This document shows positions 33,910-42,931 of a stretch of DNA of 64,000 bases, piece after piece. Source of the stretch: JAKVBK01 sp022447275 (lineage in GTDB: Bacteria; Pseudomonadota; Alphaproteobacteria; Rhodobacterales; Rhodobacteraceae); assembly GCA_047125605.1 (NCBI GenBank), contig CP138932.1, positions 2,852,001 through 2,916,000 on the forward strand. Reading direction: 5' to 3'. The translations under genes and the position numbers were made by a program. The first letter of the stretch is position 1; each line of letters begins with the position of its first letter. Below the pieces are notes generated by a model. That model was not told where the DNA came from. It did no database searches and worked only from the letters and a program-made list of their open reading frames with translations.

Positions 33910-33923
33910 AAAAATCGATTTTT
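33910..33923. promoter_or_regulatory. perfect palindrome AAAAATCGATTTTT
   Basis: A 14-bp perfect palindrome in the divergent region between the GST gene (-) and the TAXI binding-protein gene (+). It could be an operator for either gene; it is too AT-rich to be a convincing terminator. Confidence 0.3.
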
Positions 33924-33998
33924 TTGCGATGATTCCTGAAGCCACTCAAGCGCGGGGAGGCGCTGGGCGTCAGGACAGATCATGAAGGGAGGAAATTC

Positions 33999-35042
33999 AT
34001 GTCACGCAGGTTCCTACTTGGGGTTGTTGCCTCTTTCGCCCTTGTTGGCGGCGCGCAGGCGCAAACTATCCTCACGGCCGAGACCGCCTCGCCGAACTCG
34101 ACGCCCGGTATTTCGATCATCGCCCTCTCGGAGGCCGCTGCGCAGAACAGCGTTGCCGACATTCAGGTAACCGCTGGCCAGACCCTCACCAACTCGGTGC
34201 AGAATGTCGCCGAAGGCAAGACGGATATTGCGGCTGCGCCCTTCATTCTGCCCTTCCTGATGTCAAACGGGGTTGGCCCATATGCCGGGCTGGGCAAGGA
34301 GGCGGGCGCGGCGCTCGCGGCAAATCTCGCAGCCCTTTATACGTACCGGATCTCGGTGCAGGGCCTTTATGCCTATGACAGCTCGGGCATCAGTGGGTGG
34401 GATGGCATCGAAGGCAAAACGATCTACAACGGTCCGCCGCGTGGCGCTGCGCTCACCAATGCGCGCCTGTTGATCAAGACAAACACCGGCCTTGAGGAAG
34501 GCACTGGCTATACCGGTGTGCAGGTGAACTGGGGACAGGCCGTAAAGACGATCCAGGACGGATCCGCGGACGCGTTTGTGCTGCCCATGTCTTTCCCTGA
34601 CCCCCGCGTTTCCGCGGCGCTGGCCTCGGGCAACATGACGATCTTTTCAACCTCGAAGGAGGTCTATGAAAGCGAAGCGTTCCAGAACGTGGCGCGGTTG
34701 CCGGGCACGGTGCGGTTTTCCATGCCGGTGGCCGATATGGGCTACGGTGAGGGCGTAACCATCGTGTCAGAGGACGATACCTTCCGTGGTCCGGGCACCG
34801 TTGGCGCCGATATCGTGAACGTCAACATGGATTTCGGCATGGCTAAGGCGCTGACCGCAGCCTTCATCGAAAACATTGAGTCGATCTACCATGCCAAGGC
34901 CCCGTTCATGGCCGTCACGTGGCATGGGGAAACCGATATCGACATCACCGATATGTGCGGGCCCAACCCGATCAAATACCACCCTGGGGCAGTCGCCGCG
35001 TGGGAAGAAGCTGGCTACACGATCCCGGATTGCGCAAAGTAA
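33999..35042 (+). CDS. TAXI-family TRAP transporter solute-binding protein
   Basis: 347 residues with a signal peptide (SRRFLLGVVASFALVGGAQAQ). TAXI proteins are the periplasmic receptors of a TRAP subfamily for carboxylates, amino acids and related solutes. Typical features are ISIIALSEAAAQNS, IQVTAGQTLTNSVQNVAEGKTDIA, LYAYDSSGISGWDGIEGKTIYNGPPRGAALTNARLLI, and a C-terminus listing IKYHPGAVAAWEEAGY. GGGAGGA lies upstream of ATG. The fused permease starts 75 bases later and completes the system. The solute is unknown. Confidence 0.9.
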   Translation: MSRRFLLGVVASFALVGGAQAQTILTAETASPNSTPGISIIALSEAAAQNSVADIQVTAGQTLTNSVQNVAEGKTDIAAAPFILPFLMSNGVGPYAGLGKEAGAALAANLAALYTYRISVQGLYAYDSSGISGWDGIEGKTIYNGPPRGAALTNARLLIKTNTGLEEGTGYTGVQVNWGQAVKTIQDGSADAFVLPMSFPDPRVSAALASGNMTIFSTSKEVYESEAFQNVARLPGTVRFSMPVADMGYGEGVTIVSEDDTFRGPGTVGADIVNVNMDFGMAKALTAAFIENIESIYHAKAPFMAVTWHGETDIDITDMCGPNPIKYHPGAVAAWEEAGYTIPDCAK

Positions 35043-35117
35043 GGTGCAGATGCGCCGCGCCGGGCGTCTCATAGGGCGCCCGGTGCCTTTCAATTCCGGG
35101 TGGGGGTGGACACAGCA

Positions 35118-37475
35118 ATGACCGATGCCACGACCGACGCGCAGGGCCGGCGCAGCCTGTCTGGCCGAATGCTCTATGGTCTTTCGGTCGCCTTGGTACT
35201 GATCGGTCTGGTAAATGCCACGCCCGGCATTCCCGGCTATGATGGCTTTATCTCCACCCTGTTCGATCAGCCTGGCCTGCAGCTGCGCAAGTTTCCCTTC
35301 GAATGGTTTTACCCGGCATTCTTTGCGCTGATGATGCTTGTCGTGGTGCTGAAGCACTCGATGTGGCGCGACTGGCAGGACCGCTCAGCGGCCCGTCGCG
35401 CCCTTGGCCTGTTTCTGGACATTGCGCTGGTGGCGATGGCTTTCACCGTTTCGTTCACCTACCTCGTCGAGATCGAGTCGATCTGCCTGATTGACCGGAT
35501 CACCGGGGATCGGGCCCGCCTGATCGCCGAAAGCCTGAAGGCGGCGGCGGATTTCAACGCGAGTTTTGGGCTGCCAGCCCCAACCACTGTGGAGGATCCG
35601 CAATGCGTGAACACCACAGGCGGGTGGCTGGTGCTGATCGTCGGACTCGCGATCGTGGTGTTCCTTGCCTACAACGTGAAGGTCTGGGGATTGCCACTGG
35701 TGATCGTCGCCATCCTGATCTCGGCCTACACCATCATCACGGTCCTTGTCTGGTACGTCTATGGCGTCGATGACATGAACAAGTATTTCGTGACGAAGCT
35801 GGCGGGTGAGCCGCGTCTTTTGTCAGACGGACGGCCCCGCGTGCATGATGTTCTTGTGAACAATTCAACCGGGCTGTTGGGCCGTTTCATGGACATCGTC
35901 CTGAACACGATCTTCCCCTATCTCGTGCTGGGCTCGCTGTTTGGCACATCGGCTGGCGGGCGCTCATTGATCAAGCTGGCCTTTCGGTGGACGCGGCACC
36001 TGCGCGGCGGGCCGGCTCATGCGGCCATCGTGTCTTCGGCGATGTTTGGCACAATCTCGGGCGGGCCGATCGTGAATGTGCTGTCCACCGGTGTGCTCAC
36101 CATACCGATGATGCTGAAACGTGGATTTTCGAAAGTGTTTGCGGGCGGGGTCGAGGCGGCGGCCTCCTCCGGTGGGTCGATCATGCCGCCTGTCATGGGC
36201 GTGGCGGCCTTCGTTCTGGCCTCGTTGACGGCGATCCCCTATTCCAGCGTGATTGTGGCCGCGATCATCCCGGCAATGGCCTATTTTTGCTGCCTGTTCC
36301 TGTCTGCGGTGTTCCAATCGCGCAAGCAGAACATCACGGCGATCGGGGAACTGACAGACGATATGCTGCTGGACCGACAGGACGGGCTTAACTTGCTGAT
36401 GATCTTTGGCCCGATCCTGTTGATCCTTGCGCTGCTGCTGACACCGAAAGACGCCGTGGGCTGTGGCCTGCTGGGTGGCCTGCTGGGCGCAGAGCGTCTG
36501 ATCACCGACGCCGGGTGCCAGGTGCAGAGCCTCAGCTGGGTGCAGCAGGCGATCCAGAATTCAGCCGGTGCGGCGGGGGCTGCGGGCTGGTGGGCGGTGA
36601 TGCTCTTGCTGCTGTTGCTCTTCGTTGATCCAGAGGTGCGCGCGAAGCCGCGCAAGATCATTGATGCGCTCAGCCAGGCGGGCATCCTGATCGCAACGCT
36701 TTACCTGATGTTCCTCGCGGTCTCGATCATCGATTTCTGCCTGTCATTTACGGGCCTGCCGGTCTTTCTGTCGCTGGACGTGCTGGCCTGGTTGAACGGG
36801 TTGGAGCTGGGCCGGGGCGGATCACAGGGCTTCCAGTTACTCGCGCTCTTGCTCACGATGTTGCTGGCAGTGCTTCTTGGGATGGGGATGCCGGCGGTAC
36901 CAGCCTACATCAATGCTGCGCTGTTGATGGGCCCTGTATTGGCGGGGCTGGGCCTGTCGCTGTTCACCGCACATATGTTCATCTTTTACTTCGCCGTCGC
37001 CAGCGCGATCACGCCGCCTGTTGCGCTTGCGGCTTTTGCGGCCGCAACGATCACCAAGGCAGAGCCCATGGCAACGGCGGTGTCTGCTGTAAAGTCGGGT
37101 ATAGTGATGTTCGTTGTGCCCTTCATCTTTGCCTTTCACCCAGAATTGCTGCTGATCCCCGAGGCCGTGATAGACCCGAACGCACCGGGGGGCAGCACAT
37201 TCCTGCCCGGCTATGATGGACAGTTGCATCTGGGGGTGCTGGCGTTGCTGCTGGCCCGGCTCATCCTGGCGCTCTACCTGCTCTCATCTGCTTTGGCCGG
37301 TTTTGATCGCAAGCGGCTCTCAGCGGGCGAGATTGCGCTCAGACTGCTGTTGGCTGTGGCGCTGATGCTCAAGGTCGATCTGCTTTGGATCGGTGCAGCA
37401 GGAGCAGCGGCGGTGCTGCTGTTTGTCCATGCTACGCGCCCTGCCGCGCAGGAGCGTGCCTCTGGGCAGGGCTGA
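35118..37475 (+). CDS. TRAP transporter fused permease (4TM/12TM, TAXI type)
   Basis: About 785 residues from ATG 35118, with a purine-rich GGGGGTGGA upstream; the open frame could begin at GTG 35100. The first part has four or so membrane segments (small DctQ-like subunit). The large DctM-like part has GTISGGPIVNVLSTGVLTIPMMLKRGF, AAASSGGSIMPPVMGVAAFVLA and MGMPAVPAYINAALLMGP. It imports the solute captured by the TAXI protein using an ion gradient. Gene order receptor then fused permease is standard. Confidence 0.9.
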   Translation: MTDATTDAQGRRSLSGRMLYGLSVALVLIGLVNATPGIPGYDGFISTLFDQPGLQLRKFPFEWFYPAFFALMMLVVVLKHSMWRDWQDRSAARRALGLFLDIALVAMAFTVSFTYLVEIESICLIDRITGDRARLIAESLKAAADFNASFGLPAPTTVEDPQCVNTTGGWLVLIVGLAIVVFLAYNVKVWGLPLVIVAILISAYTIITVLVWYVYGVDDMNKYFVTKLAGEPRLLSDGRPRVHDVLVNNSTGLLGRFMDIVLNTIFPYLVLGSLFGTSAGGRSLIKLAFRWTRHLRGGPAHAAIVSSAMFGTISGGPIVNVLSTGVLTIPMMLKRGFSKVFAGGVEAAASSGGSIMPPVMGVAAFVLASLTAIPYSSVIVAAIIPAMAYFCCLFLSAVFQSRKQNITAIGELTDDMLLDRQDGLNLLMIFGPILLILALLLTPKDAVGCGLLGGLLGAERLITDAGCQVQSLSWVQQAIQNSAGAAGAAGWWAVMLLLLLLFVDPEVRAKPRKIIDALSQAGILIATLYLMFLAVSIIDFCLSFTGLPVFLSLDVLAWLNGLELGRGGSQGFQLLALLLTMLLAVLLGMGMPAVPAYINAALLMGPVLAGLGLSLFTAHMFIFYFAVASAITPPVALAAFAAATITKAEPMATAVSAVKSGIVMFVVPFIFAFHPELLLIPEAVIDPNAPGGSTFLPGYDGQLHLGVLALLLARLILALYLLSSALAGFDRKRLSAGEIALRLLLAVALMLKVDLLWIGAAGAAAVLLFVHATRPAAQERASGQG

Positions 37476-37476
37476 A

Positions 37477-37510
37477 TAAAAAATGCCGCCCCAAGGCAAG
37501 GGGGGCGGCA
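37477..37510 (-). terminator. intrinsic terminator of the tct operon
   Basis: On the minus strand a G+C hairpin (TGCCGCCCC with GGGGCGGCA, 8-base loop) is followed directly by TTTTTTATT. It lies 30 bases beyond the tctA stop. On the plus strand it also follows the TRAP permease stop immediately but lacks a U-run there. Confidence 0.85.
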
Positions 37511-37540
37511 CATAAGGTTTGGGAAAGCTCTGAGCGGCGA

Positions 37541-39055
37541 TCAATCGCCGTCTGCCACCTCCATCGAGCGCTTGCGCGCCCGGTGCGCCCGAAAGCTGGG
37601 TAAGACAATCAGGATGGCCGCGATCACCAGAAGGGCCAGTGTCATCGGGCGCTCCCAGATGAAGGCGATGCCGTCATAAAGCTGCATGGAACGGGCGAAA
37701 TTGTCTTCCATCATCCCACCCAGAATGAAGCCGATCAGCAGAGGCGCGAGAGGGTAATTGGCAAACTTCAATGCCGTTGCACACACCCCAAACCCTACCA
37801 GCAACAACAGCTCGGTCGCGTTGTTTTGCCCGATATAAGCCCCCATCATCGTAAAGAACAAAATGAATGGGATCAGATAGTTGCGCGGGATCGACAGGAC
37901 CTTTGCGATATAGGGGATCAGCGGCAGATTGAGGATCAGCAGGACGAGGTTGCCAATAAACATTGACATGATCACCGCCCAGAAAATCTGCGGCTCGTCC
38001 AGCATCAGCCGTGGCCCCGGCGTGACGTTCAGCGCGATCAACGCCCCCAGCAGGATCGCCGTGGTGCCTGAACCCGGAATGCCCAAAGTCAGCAAGGGCA
38101 CGAACGAGCCGGTGCAGGCCGCATTGTTTGCCGTCTCGGGTGCGGCAAGCCCTTTGATCGAGCCTTTTCCGAACTGCTCCTGCTCTTCCCGCGGAGCAAT
38201 ATTCCGCTCAACGGCATAGCCAAGAAAGCTGGCAATCGTCGCCCCTGCGCCTGGCAAAACCCCGATGAAGAAGCCTTGCAACGATTGCCGCCCAATCACT
38301 GGGGCAATCGCCTTGGCTTCCTGCGCATTGATCCGCAGATCCTTGATCTCGCCCTCCCCGCTGTCGCGCATCTCGCGTGGTTTGAGCACGAGGAAGAGCG
38401 CTTCGGGCAGAGCGAACATGGCCATTGCGAGGGTAATGAACCCAAAGCCGGATTGCAGATCCATGATGCCCATCGTGAAGCGTGGCAGATTGAACAATGC
38501 GCCTTCCCCGACGGTGGCCATGATCAGGCCAAGCACCGTCATCATCAGGGCTTTTGCCACCTGACCTGACCCGGCAAATGCCGCGATGGCGGACAAACCT
38601 ACGACCATCAGCGCAAAGTATTCCGCAGAGTGAAACAGCAGCGCCACGGAAGACAGGGCCGGGGCGAATACCATAAGCAGAATGGCCCCGATCGTCCCCC
38701 CCATGAAGCTTGCAATGGCGGCGATGGTCAGCGCCTTGCCGGCCTTGCCCTGTCGGGCCATCGGATAGCCGTCAAAACTTGATGCCACCGTGCCCGCAAC
38801 GCCTGGGGCGTTAAGCAGGATAGAAGAGGTCGAGCCGCCAAAGATTGCGCCGTAGTAAACGCCTGCAAGAAGGATCAGCGCAGCCGAAGGATCGCCCATG
38901 GAAATCGCAACCGGGATCATGATCGCAATGATCGACATTGGGCCTAGACCGGGCAGCATGCCGATGAAGGTACCGATCAAGCACCCGCCTATGACCATGA
39001 GCAGATTTTGCAGGGAAAAGGCTGTCTGCAAGCCGATCAAAAGTCCCTCGATCAT
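37541..39055 (-). CDS. tctA: tripartite tricarboxylate transporter permease, large subunit
   Basis: 504 residues from ATG 39055. The TctA signature is present near the start (GCLIGTFIGMLPGLGPMSIIAIMIPVA) and repeated as GFFIGVLPGAGATIASFLGYAVERN; ALILLAGVYYGAIFGGSTSSILLNAPG is also typical. It has about 11-12 membrane segments and imports citrate-like or other carboxylates with TctB and the binding protein TctC. Four bases separate it from tctB. Last gene of the minus-strand operon, followed by an intrinsic terminator. Confidence 0.93.
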   Translation of the reverse strand: MIEGLLIGLQTAFSLQNLLMVIGGCLIGTFIGMLPGLGPMSIIAIMIPVAISMGDPSAALILLAGVYYGAIFGGSTSSILLNAPGVAGTVASSFDGYPMARQGKAGKALTIAAIASFMGGTIGAILLMVFAPALSSVALLFHSAEYFALMVVGLSAIAAFAGSGQVAKALMMTVLGLIMATVGEGALFNLPRFTMGIMDLQSGFGFITLAMAMFALPEALFLVLKPREMRDSGEGEIKDLRINAQEAKAIAPVIGRQSLQGFFIGVLPGAGATIASFLGYAVERNIAPREEQEQFGKGSIKGLAAPETANNAACTGSFVPLLTLGIPGSGTTAILLGALIALNVTPGPRLMLDEPQIFWAVIMSMFIGNLVLLILNLPLIPYIAKVLSIPRNYLIPFILFFTMMGAYIGQNNATELLLLVGFGVCATALKFANYPLAPLLIGFILGGMMEDNFARSMQLYDGIAFIWERPMTLALLVIAAILIVLPSFRAHRARKRSMEVADGD

Positions 39056-39059
39056 GTCG

Positions 39060-39545
39060 TCAGCCTCCAATAAAGCCGGGAAGGGGCCGCATGTAGATGC
39101 CCAGAACTTCCTGCACCAGATACCAGACAGATGCCGTCGCAATCACCGCGACAGGGATCATGACAAGCCACTTACGCTCCCCAAGGATGAAGGAGCCCGC
39201 GATCAGGAAAACGGTTGTGGACAAGAGAAACCCAACCGGTCGCAAACAAACGGCATAGGCCACCATGAGCATGAGCAGCAGCACTGCCTGTCCGGTTTTG
39301 TATTCGCCAAGCCGGCGATAGTCGATTTCCGCTTCCTTGGTATCTTCGGATTTTTCCAAGCCCAGCAAAATGACCGATGCGGCGATAATACCAAGGACAG
39401 ACAGTATCTTAGGGAAGGTGCTGGGCCAGATCGGATTGCGCCGCATGAAAGGCGCCAGGTTATCATCCATCGTGAACCAAGCCGCATAGCCGTATGCAAG
39501 GCAGATGCCGAGCAAAACAAGCGCTATCCAACGATCAAGTGCCAT
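39060..39545 (-). CDS. tctB: tripartite tricarboxylate transporter small subunit
   Basis: 161 residues from ATG 39545 with GGGGGAAAC upstream; the longer open frame to 39629 is not needed. It has four membrane segments (RWIALVLLGICLAYGYAAWF; ILSVLGIIAASVILLGL; AVLLLMLMVAYAVCLRPVGFLLSTTVFLIAG; WLVMIPVAVIATASVWYLV), the normal TctB layout. It sits between tctC (266 bases upstream, with a hairpin between) and tctA. Confidence 0.88.
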   Translation of the reverse strand: MALDRWIALVLLGICLAYGYAAWFTMDDNLAPFMRRNPIWPSTFPKILSVLGIIAASVILLGLEKSEDTKEAEIDYRRLGEYKTGQAVLLLMLMVAYAVCLRPVGFLLSTTVFLIAGSFILGERKWLVMIPVAVIATASVWYLVQEVLGIYMRPLPGFIGG

Positions 39546-39609
39546 GTTTCCCCCGTGATTAGGCAAGTATGTAGGGGCGTTGCCCCTTTTGAGCCTGTGG
39601 CTCAATTCA

Positions 39610-39637
39610 CCCCAAGGTATTTTGGGCAAAAGGAAAG
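39610..39637 (+). repeat. intergenic repeat copy 1 (CCCCAAGGTATTTTG type)
   Basis: A 28-bp motif, CCCCAAGGTATTTTG followed by GGCAAAAGGAAAG. A 27-bp near-copy lies in inverted orientation at 39751-39777. The two face each other across the tctC-tctB gap. Confidence 0.6.
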
Positions 39638-39750
39638 CAAATTTTAACCAGTTTTGGTTGTTCTTGCGTTACCGTACAGGCTGAGGAGCCGATGACCGTG
39701 CAAGGGGAAGGCTGTGCCTTCGAGCCTGGGGGAGGTCGCGCGCGGTCTCC

Positions 39751-39777
39751 CTTTCTCTTGCTCAAAATACCTCGGGG
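39751..39777 (-). repeat. intergenic repeat copy 2 (inverted)
   Basis: Read on the minus strand: CCCCGAGGTATTTTG followed by AGCAAGAGAAAG. It differs from copy 1 at a few positions and by one base in length. It is immediately downstream, in the tctC direction, of the hairpin at 39779-39803. Confidence 0.6.
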
Positions 39778-39778
39778 A

Positions 39779-39803
39779 GCGCGAGGGGTGGAACCCCTCG
39801 CGC
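39779..39803 (-). terminator. strong hairpin after tctC (partial terminator or stabiliser)
   Basis: A 10-bp stem GCGCGAGGGG/CCCCTCGCGC with a 5-base loop begins 8 bases past the tctC stop. In the tctC direction it is followed by a G/C-rich stretch and then TATTTT, not a continuous U-run. Read-through into tctBA with extra tctC transcript is therefore likely, a common way to make excess binding protein. Confidence 0.55.
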
Positions 39804-39811
39804 CTTTATTT

Positions 39812-40798
39812 TCACAGGAAGCCCAGCTTCTTCATGAGATCGCCGATGACTTGCTCCTGATCTTCCAGGAAAGCTTTGAAATCATCACCGGGGTTGTGGA
39901 TGTTCACCCATCCGTTGCGGGCGCGCACCTCTTCCCATTCCGGGGTTTCGTACATTTTGGCAATCGCATCCTGGTACATCGCCAGCTTGTCAGCTGGCAG
40001 GCCGGGCGCACCGAAGAACCCACGCCAGTTCACGAAGGTGGTGTCGATGCCCTGTTCCATCATGGTCATCGCATCGGGGGCTGCGGGCACGCGCTCTGCT
40101 GACGTGACGCCGATAATCTTCACTTCGCCGGCATTTGCGAGGTCAACTGCCTCTGAGAAGCCGGTGGAAAGCGCTGCGATCTCACCGGACAGTAGGGCAG
40201 CCATTGCCTTACCGCCTGCGTCATAGGGAATGTACTTGACGCCAAGCGCATCCTTCCCAGCGGCTTCCATGACCATCGCTGCAACCAGATGGTCCATACC
40301 GCCTGGCACGGAGCCACCGCCAATGGCCGTGGCAGATGGGTCTGCCTCATAGGCGGCAATCAGGTCTGCCATATTGTTGATCGGGCTGTCTTTGCCCACC
40401 ACCATTGCGGCGTAGTCACCGATCGTACCAGAGACCAGCGTCAGGTCCCGGAAGTTGTGTGGGAACACGCCTGTGAGCGAGCGGATCACGATGGGCGTGG
40501 AGTTCACCATCAGCGTGCCATGGTTGCTGTCAGCATTCTCGATCAGGTAGCCGATCGCTTTGCCGCCGCCACCGCCGGACATGTTTTCATAGGATGCGCT
40601 GCCCACGAGGCCCGCGTTTGTAAGGGCTTCTCCGGTGCCGCGTGCGGTCCCGTCCCAGCCGCCGCCGGCGCCCCCGGGGATCAGGAAGTGAATGCTTTCC
40701 ACAACCTGGTGTCCGCCAGCGGAGACGGGGCCTGCAAAACCAAGCGCCGCCACAGCGGCGGCCATCAGGGCGCGACGGCCCAGTTTCAATGTCGTCAT
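39812..40798 (-). CDS. tctC: tripartite tricarboxylate transporter substrate-binding protein
   Basis: 328 residues with a Tat-like or Sec signal peptide (LGRRALMAAAVAALGFAGPVSAGG). Bug/TctC features are IHFLIPGGAGGGWDGTARGTGEAL, NMSGGGGGKAIGYLIENADSNHGTLMV, PIVIRSLTGVFPHNFRDLTLVSG and GGGSVPGGMDHLVAAMVMEAAG. It captures a carboxylate in the periplasm for TctAB. It is divergent from the two-component genes tctDE with 107 bases between, where candidate TctD sites lie. Confidence 0.92.
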   Translation of the reverse strand: MTTLKLGRRALMAAAVAALGFAGPVSAGGHQVVESIHFLIPGGAGGGWDGTARGTGEALTNAGLVGSASYENMSGGGGGKAIGYLIENADSNHGTLMVNSTPIVIRSLTGVFPHNFRDLTLVSGTIGDYAAMVVGKDSPINNMADLIAAYEADPSATAIGGGSVPGGMDHLVAAMVMEAAGKDALGVKYIPYDAGGKAMAALLSGEIAALSTGFSEAVDLANAGEVKIIGVTSAERVPAAPDAMTMMEQGIDTTFVNWRGFFGAPGLPADKLAMYQDAIAKMYETPEWEEVRARNGWVNIHNPGDDFKAFLEDQEQVIGDLMKKLGFL

Positions 40799-40858
40799 TT
40801 TTTCCTCCCGTTTGACAAGCTACCGCTTCGCGGCTCAGCTTGCGGCATGATTTCACAG

Positions 40859-40880
40859 CAACCTGACACAAACCTGTCAC
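40859..40880 (+). promoter_or_regulatory. tandem 11-bp direct repeats, candidate TctD sites
   Basis: CAACCTGACAC is followed directly by AAACCTGTCAC: two 11-mers identical at 9 positions, 25 bases before tctD and about 60 bases before tctC. OmpR-family regulators bind head-to-tail sites spaced by about one helical turn, which fits. Confidence 0.55.
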
Positions 40881-40905
40881 GCCGACGCAAAGATCTACGG
40901 ACCCA

Positions 40906-41574
40906 ATGAAATACCTTCTTGTTGAGGATAATCAGGAGCTTGCAAATGCCGTCTCTTCCCGAATGCGGCTGGACGGGCATGTTGTGGACCACGCCGCTAC
41001 CCTCGAAGATGCTTCGGCATTCGTGGAAACAGGTGAATATGATCTCATTCTTTTGGACATCATGTTGCCCGACGGGGATGGCCGGGAATTCCTCAAACGC
41101 CACCGGGCCAGTGAGCGGGACACACCGATGATCGTGCTGACAGCCCGCAGCGAAGTGTCTGACCGGATCGGTCTGCTGGACCTTGGCGCGGATGACTACC
41201 TTACCAAGCCGTTCGACCATGCTGAGCTAGAGGCGCGATGTCGCGCTGTTTTGCGCCGAATGGCGGGCAAGTCACGCTCTGTCGTGTCGATGGGCGGGGT
41301 CGTGTTCGATCCGCTTGCAGGGCATCTCACTGTGAACGGGGAGGTTGTTCAACTGCGCAACCGGGAACTGCGCCTGCTCGAGCAACTGCTGGGTGCTCCG
41401 GGCCAGATCCTGTCCAAGCAAAAGCTGGCAGACAGGCTGTTCTCCTACGATGATGATGCCTCCGAGAATGCGATCGAGGTTTATATTGGCCGGCTGCGCA
41501 AACACCTTGAAGCCTCTTCGTTAAAGATCACAACCCTGCGCGGGCTGGGCTATAGATTGGATCAAGATGGCTAG
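40906..41574 (+). CDS. tctD: OmpR-family response regulator
   Basis: 222 residues. The receiver domain has the acidic pair VEDN, phospho-acceptor Asp51 (LILLDIMLPDGDG), the conserved Thr (MIVLTAR) and Lys101 (YLTKPFDHAE). The C-terminal winged helix has RELRLLEQLLGAPGQILSKQKLADRLFSYDD and ends IETLRGLGY-like (ITTLRGLGYRLD). It activates the divergent tct transporter operon when its ligand is sensed. It overlaps the kinase gene by 8 bases. Confidence 0.92.
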   Translation: MKYLLVEDNQELANAVSSRMRLDGHVVDHAATLEDASAFVETGEYDLILLDIMLPDGDGREFLKRHRASERDTPMIVLTARSEVSDRIGLLDLGADDYLTKPFDHAELEARCRAVLRRMAGKSRSVVSMGGVVFDPLAGHLTVNGEVVQLRNRELRLLEQLLGAPGQILSKQKLADRLFSYDDDASENAIEVYIGRLRKHLEASSLKITTLRGLGYRLDQDG

Positions 41575-42931
41575 GCTACCCGTCTCTGGTTCCCTTCGAA
41601 ATCAGTTGGTTGTGTCCTTGATCGGGGGGGCGGCCCTCCTGGCTTTGTTGTTGTTTCTTGTCACGCGCAACTTTGCCGCCCAAGTGGCGCAGGAGGGACA
41701 GGACAGCATTTTGGGCGCTGCGGCGGCGTCTATCCTTGATGCGGCAGCTATTCATGATGGGCAGGTCGAGATCGATCTGCCTTATGCGTCTTTCTCGATG
41801 CTCGCCAATGCTTCTGATGACAGGGTTTTCTACGCGATTTATCGCGATGATACGTTCCTGTCGGGCTATGAGGGGTTGGATGCGCCGGCCAATCAGGCGG
41901 ATGGGCAGCCGACATTTCAATCGACAGAGTTTAACGGGGCGGATGTGCGTGTGGTTACCGATACGCGCACGCTGATTGGCGCGGATGACCGCACCCAGAT
42001 CCGCATTGTTCTGGCCCAGACACAGGATCAGCTTGCAGGGACGCTGGAACGAATCTCGCGCAATGCGGCGCTGCTAGGGGCGGGGTTTTTTGCCCTTGCG
42101 GCGCTTTTGTCCTTCTGGGCCACCTCGACGACGATTGGCCAGCTCAAGACCCTCACCCAATCCGTGACCCGCCGCGGTCCGCAAGATCTGAGCGCGTTCC
42201 GAAAACCTGTCCCGACAGAGATGGCGCCCCTTGTCACCTCTCTCAACTCGCTCATGGGGCGGTTGGATCAGTCCCTGCGCCAATCAGAAGATTTCATCGC
42301 CGAGGCCGCCCACCGCGTGCGCACGCCGCTGGCCACCGTGCGCGCCCATGCAGAGGCCACGCTGCAGCGGGTCGACAAGGCAGAAAACCGGCAGGCTTTG
42401 CGCGCCATGGTGCGCGCAATCGATGAAAGCTCTCGGGCGGCCAGCCAGCTGCTGGATCACGCCATGATCACGGTGCGGGCCGATCACCTAACTTTGCAGG
42501 ATGTCGATCTGGCTGAGCTTGTTGGGGATCTGGTGCAACGCCTGACGCCTGTCGCCGACATGAAAGACCTCGATCTTGCCTTTCAGGCCGAGGGGGCCGT
42601 GCCAATCCTGGGCGATCCCGTGCAAATCCAGAATGCGGTGCGCAATCTGATCGACAATGCCCTAAAATATGCTCCGCCCGAAAGCACAGTTGAGATTGCT
42701 GTGTGGCGGGGGCCGCGGCCCAACGTGACGATTCAGGATCGTGGGCCGGGCTTTCCACTGCACGAGATGGATACACTGACGGCTCGTTTTAAGCGGGGGC
42801 GAAATGCCGAGGGTACGATTGGATCGGGGCTGGGGCTGACCATCGCCCATGATGTGGCTTCCGCCCATGATGGCGCGCTGACGCTGGAAAACCGGGAAGG
42901 AGGGGGCGCATGCGTTTGCCTGTCATTTTGA
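41567..42931 (+). CDS. tctE: sensor histidine kinase of the tct system
   Basis: 454 residues. The N-terminal membrane segment (LVVSLIGGAALLALLLFLV), a periplasmic TctE_N-type domain (about 32-170), a second membrane segment (ALLGAGFFALAALLSFWA), and a HAMP-like linker are followed by the H-box FIAEAAHRVRTPLATVRAHAEA (His249), N-box QNAVRNLIDNALKYAP, and G-boxes DRGPGFP and GSGLGLTIAHDVA. Its 3' end overlaps the following binding-protein gene by 22 bases, so that gene is translationally coupled to the kinase. Confidence 0.92.
   Translation: MARLPVSGSLRNQLVVSLIGGAALLALLLFLVTRNFAAQVAQEGQDSILGAAAASILDAAAIHDGQVEIDLPYASFSMLANASDDRVFYAIYRDDTFLSGYEGLDAPANQADGQPTFQSTEFNGADVRVVTDTRTLIGADDRTQIRIVLAQTQDQLAGTLERISRNAALLGAGFFALAALLSFWATSTTIGQLKTLTQSVTRRGPQDLSAFRKPVPTEMAPLVTSLNSLMGRLDQSLRQSEDFIAEAAHRVRTPLATVRAHAEATLQRVDKAENRQALRAMVRAIDESSRAASQLLDHAMITVRADHLTLQDVDLAELVGDLVQRLTPVADMKDLDLAFQAEGAVPILGDPVQIQNAVRNLIDNALKYAPPESTVEIAVWRGPRPNVTIQDRGPGFPLHEMDTLTARFKRGRNAEGTIGSGLGLTIAHDVASAHDGALTLENREGGGACVCLSF

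Noticed and set aside
39779..39803. Hairpin after tctC as a plus-strand terminator (followed by CTTTATTTT)
   Set aside because: No plus-strand gene is transcribed toward it; it was assigned to the tctC transcript instead.
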